Notes under the pieces: model-generated
Databases searched by the model: none
What the model saw: the letters and a program-made list of their open reading frames with translations, nothing else
Told to the model about the DNA's origin: nothing
Shown: piece by piece, positions 7,024-7,479 of the stretch
How positions within the stretch are numbered: position 1 is the first letter of the stretch
How the letters are laid out: the number at the start of each line of letters is the position of its first letter
Translations under genes and position numbers: made by a program
Assembly: GCA_937934635.1 (NCBI GenBank)
Contig: CALGZD010000393.1
Coordinates: 1-7,479 of the forward strand
DNA from: an uncultured Deinococcales bacterium
Lineage (GTDB): Bacteria; Deinococcota; Deinococci; Deinococcales; Trueperaceae
Length of the DNA: 7,479 nucleotides
Direction of reading: 5' to 3'

Positions 7024-7320
7024 GACCTAAGCACTAAGGTGCTAAATACTAGAGTAGAAAATACTAGAGTCCTAAATACTAGGGTAGAAAATACTAGAAT
7101 TCTAAATAATACGGTCTTAAGTACCAAGCACTATAGTTCTAAGTACCACAGTTCTAAGTACTACAGTTCTAAGTACCACAGTACGTAACACAAAGTGGAG
7201 TACCTTCAGGAGGTGGACTAGCAAAATATAGTTCTAAGTACCACAGTTCTAAGTATCACAGTTCTAAGTACTACAGTTCTAAATACGACAGTTCTAAATA
7301 CGACAGTTCTAAGTACCACA
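7024..7320 (-). repeat. Array of sixteen 15-bp units derived from the selO stop region
   Basis: Plus-strand consensus near selO is GTTCTAAGTACCACA. Units start at 7024, 7039, 7054, 7069, 7084, 7099 and 7114, then (after a 7-bp remnant) at 7136, 7151 and 7166, then (after a 50-bp insert matching selO coding sequence) at 7231, 7246, 7261, 7276, 7291 and 7306. The last unit contains the selO stop codon and its final three codons. Units far from selO are diverged (e.g. GTAGAAAATACTAGA) and show a 30-bp higher-order pattern at 7039-7098. Units near selO are nearly identical. There are no unique spacers between units, so this is not a CRISPR array. Confidence 0.9.
7163..7226 (-). repeat. 64-bp perfect direct repeat, intergenic copy of the selO tail
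   Basis: Identical to 7303-7366, offset by 140 bp. Read on the minus strand it is a duplicate of the last 18 selO codons, the stop and six following bases. It is separated from the real gene end by five more 15-bp units. The 140-bp offset is not a multiple of three, and stops intervene, so it cannot be part of the SelO protein. It is best seen as a fossil segmental duplication of the gene end. Confidence 0.9.
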
Positions 7321-7366
7321 GTACGTAACACAAAGTGGAGTACCTTCAGGAGGTGGACTAGCAAAA
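7303..7366 (-). repeat. 64-bp perfect direct repeat, copy within the selO 3' end
   Basis: This is the presumed source copy. It contains the real selO C-terminal codons from Phe-Ala-Ser-Pro onward, the TAG stop (complement of 7309-7311) and the start of the next 15-bp unit. Identity with the intergenic copy breaks at 7302 and 7367. Confidence 0.9.
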
Positions 7367-7479
7367 AATACTTTGCCATCAACCTCGCTATACGGTTGAC
7401 AAAGCAACGCTAGGAATTCTTCAAATGGTGCAAGGTTTCCCTCTTTAGAAGCTTCTTGCAGAACATTTTCTACAATATG
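7309..7479 (-). CDS. selO: SelO/YdiU family protein adenylyltransferase, C-terminal 56 codons (partial)
   Basis: SelO is a pseudokinase-fold enzyme that transfers AMP from ATP to protein hydroxyl groups, linked to redox stress responses. Only the C-terminus is present; the gene runs off the right edge, so it is partial, not truncated. Translation on the minus strand begins with His at the very edge, then an IVENVLQEA helix, EGNLAPFEEFLALL, a QPY motif, a Pro-rich FASPPPEGT stretch and a final TYCGT before TAG. This matches the remembered SelO ending: (PRN)H.VE..L, GDL.PFE.LL..L..PY, PPP and C-x-x at the end. The Cys third from the end occupies the position that is selenocysteine in eukaryotic SelO and a redox-active Cys in E. 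coli YdiU. The gene converges with the c-di-GMP gene. Its stop codon lies inside the first unit of the 15-bp array, and five more in-frame TAG codons follow at 15-bp intervals. Confidence 0.85.
   Translation of the reverse strand, partial: HIVENVLQEASKEGNLAPFEEFLALLCQPYSEVDGKVFFASPPPEGTPLCVTYCGT

Noticed and set aside
7030..7043. Rho-independent terminator after the c-di-GMP gene (AGCAC-TAAG-GTGCT hairpin)
   Set aside because: Stem of only five pairs and no T tract after it on the plus strand; it also overlaps the first repeat unit.
7024..7320. CRISPR array
   Set aside because: Units are only 15 bp, directly adjacent, and lack unique spacers; the unit is explained by the selO terminus.
7163..7366. 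Insertion sequence or attachment-site duplication
   Set aside because: The direct repeat is explained by duplication of the selO end; there is no transposase, integrase, tRNA or terminal inverted repeat.

Overview
AT-rich bacterial DNA (about 38-40% G+C by eye) with four protein genes and an unusual amount of short tandem repetition. I cannot name the organism. LemA, a DUF3137 protein, a very large c-di-GMP enzyme and SelO all fit a free-living bacterium. The GAF repeats carry an 'IPGAEAGS'-type motif that I associate with environmental GAF/GGDEF sensors, but this does not fix a phylum.

Layout, left to right. (1) 5-1593, minus strand: a two-gene operon, lemA then a DUF3137 membrane protein, joined by a 4-bp ATGA stop/start overlap. 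A good sigma70-like promoter lies at 1671-1699, and three 13-bp direct repeats sit in the predicted 5' leader. (2) 1594-1999: a divergent intergenic region. (3) 2000-7015, plus strand: one 1671-aa cytoplasmic protein with a degenerate receiver domain, six GAF domains (three of them close tandem copies of about 180 residues), GGDEF and EAL. Both catalytic domains and the RxxD inhibitory site look intact, so it could both make and break c-di-GMP. (4) 7016-7308: a convergent intergenic region filled by a 15-bp tandem array. (5) 7309-7479, minus strand: the last 56 codons of selO (protein AMPylase), cut by the window edge.

The most unusual feature is the 15-bp array. Its unit, read in the selO direction, is TGTGGTACTTAGAAC, which is the selO terminus itself (Cys-Gly-Thr-stop-Asn). 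A second copy of the last 18 selO codons lies inside the array. The intergenic DNA therefore appears to have grown by repeated duplication of the selO stop region, with the most decayed units farthest from selO. Other points are a receiver domain lacking its Asp, Thr/Ser and Lys, a 12-bp tandem repeat coding for Ser-Leu-Asp units right after the lost Asp, and six copies of the palindrome GCTCGAGC where about 0.04 would be expected from composition.

The genes do not form one known pathway. The lemA operon and the c-di-GMP gene are transcribed divergently, and the c-di-GMP gene and selO converge.
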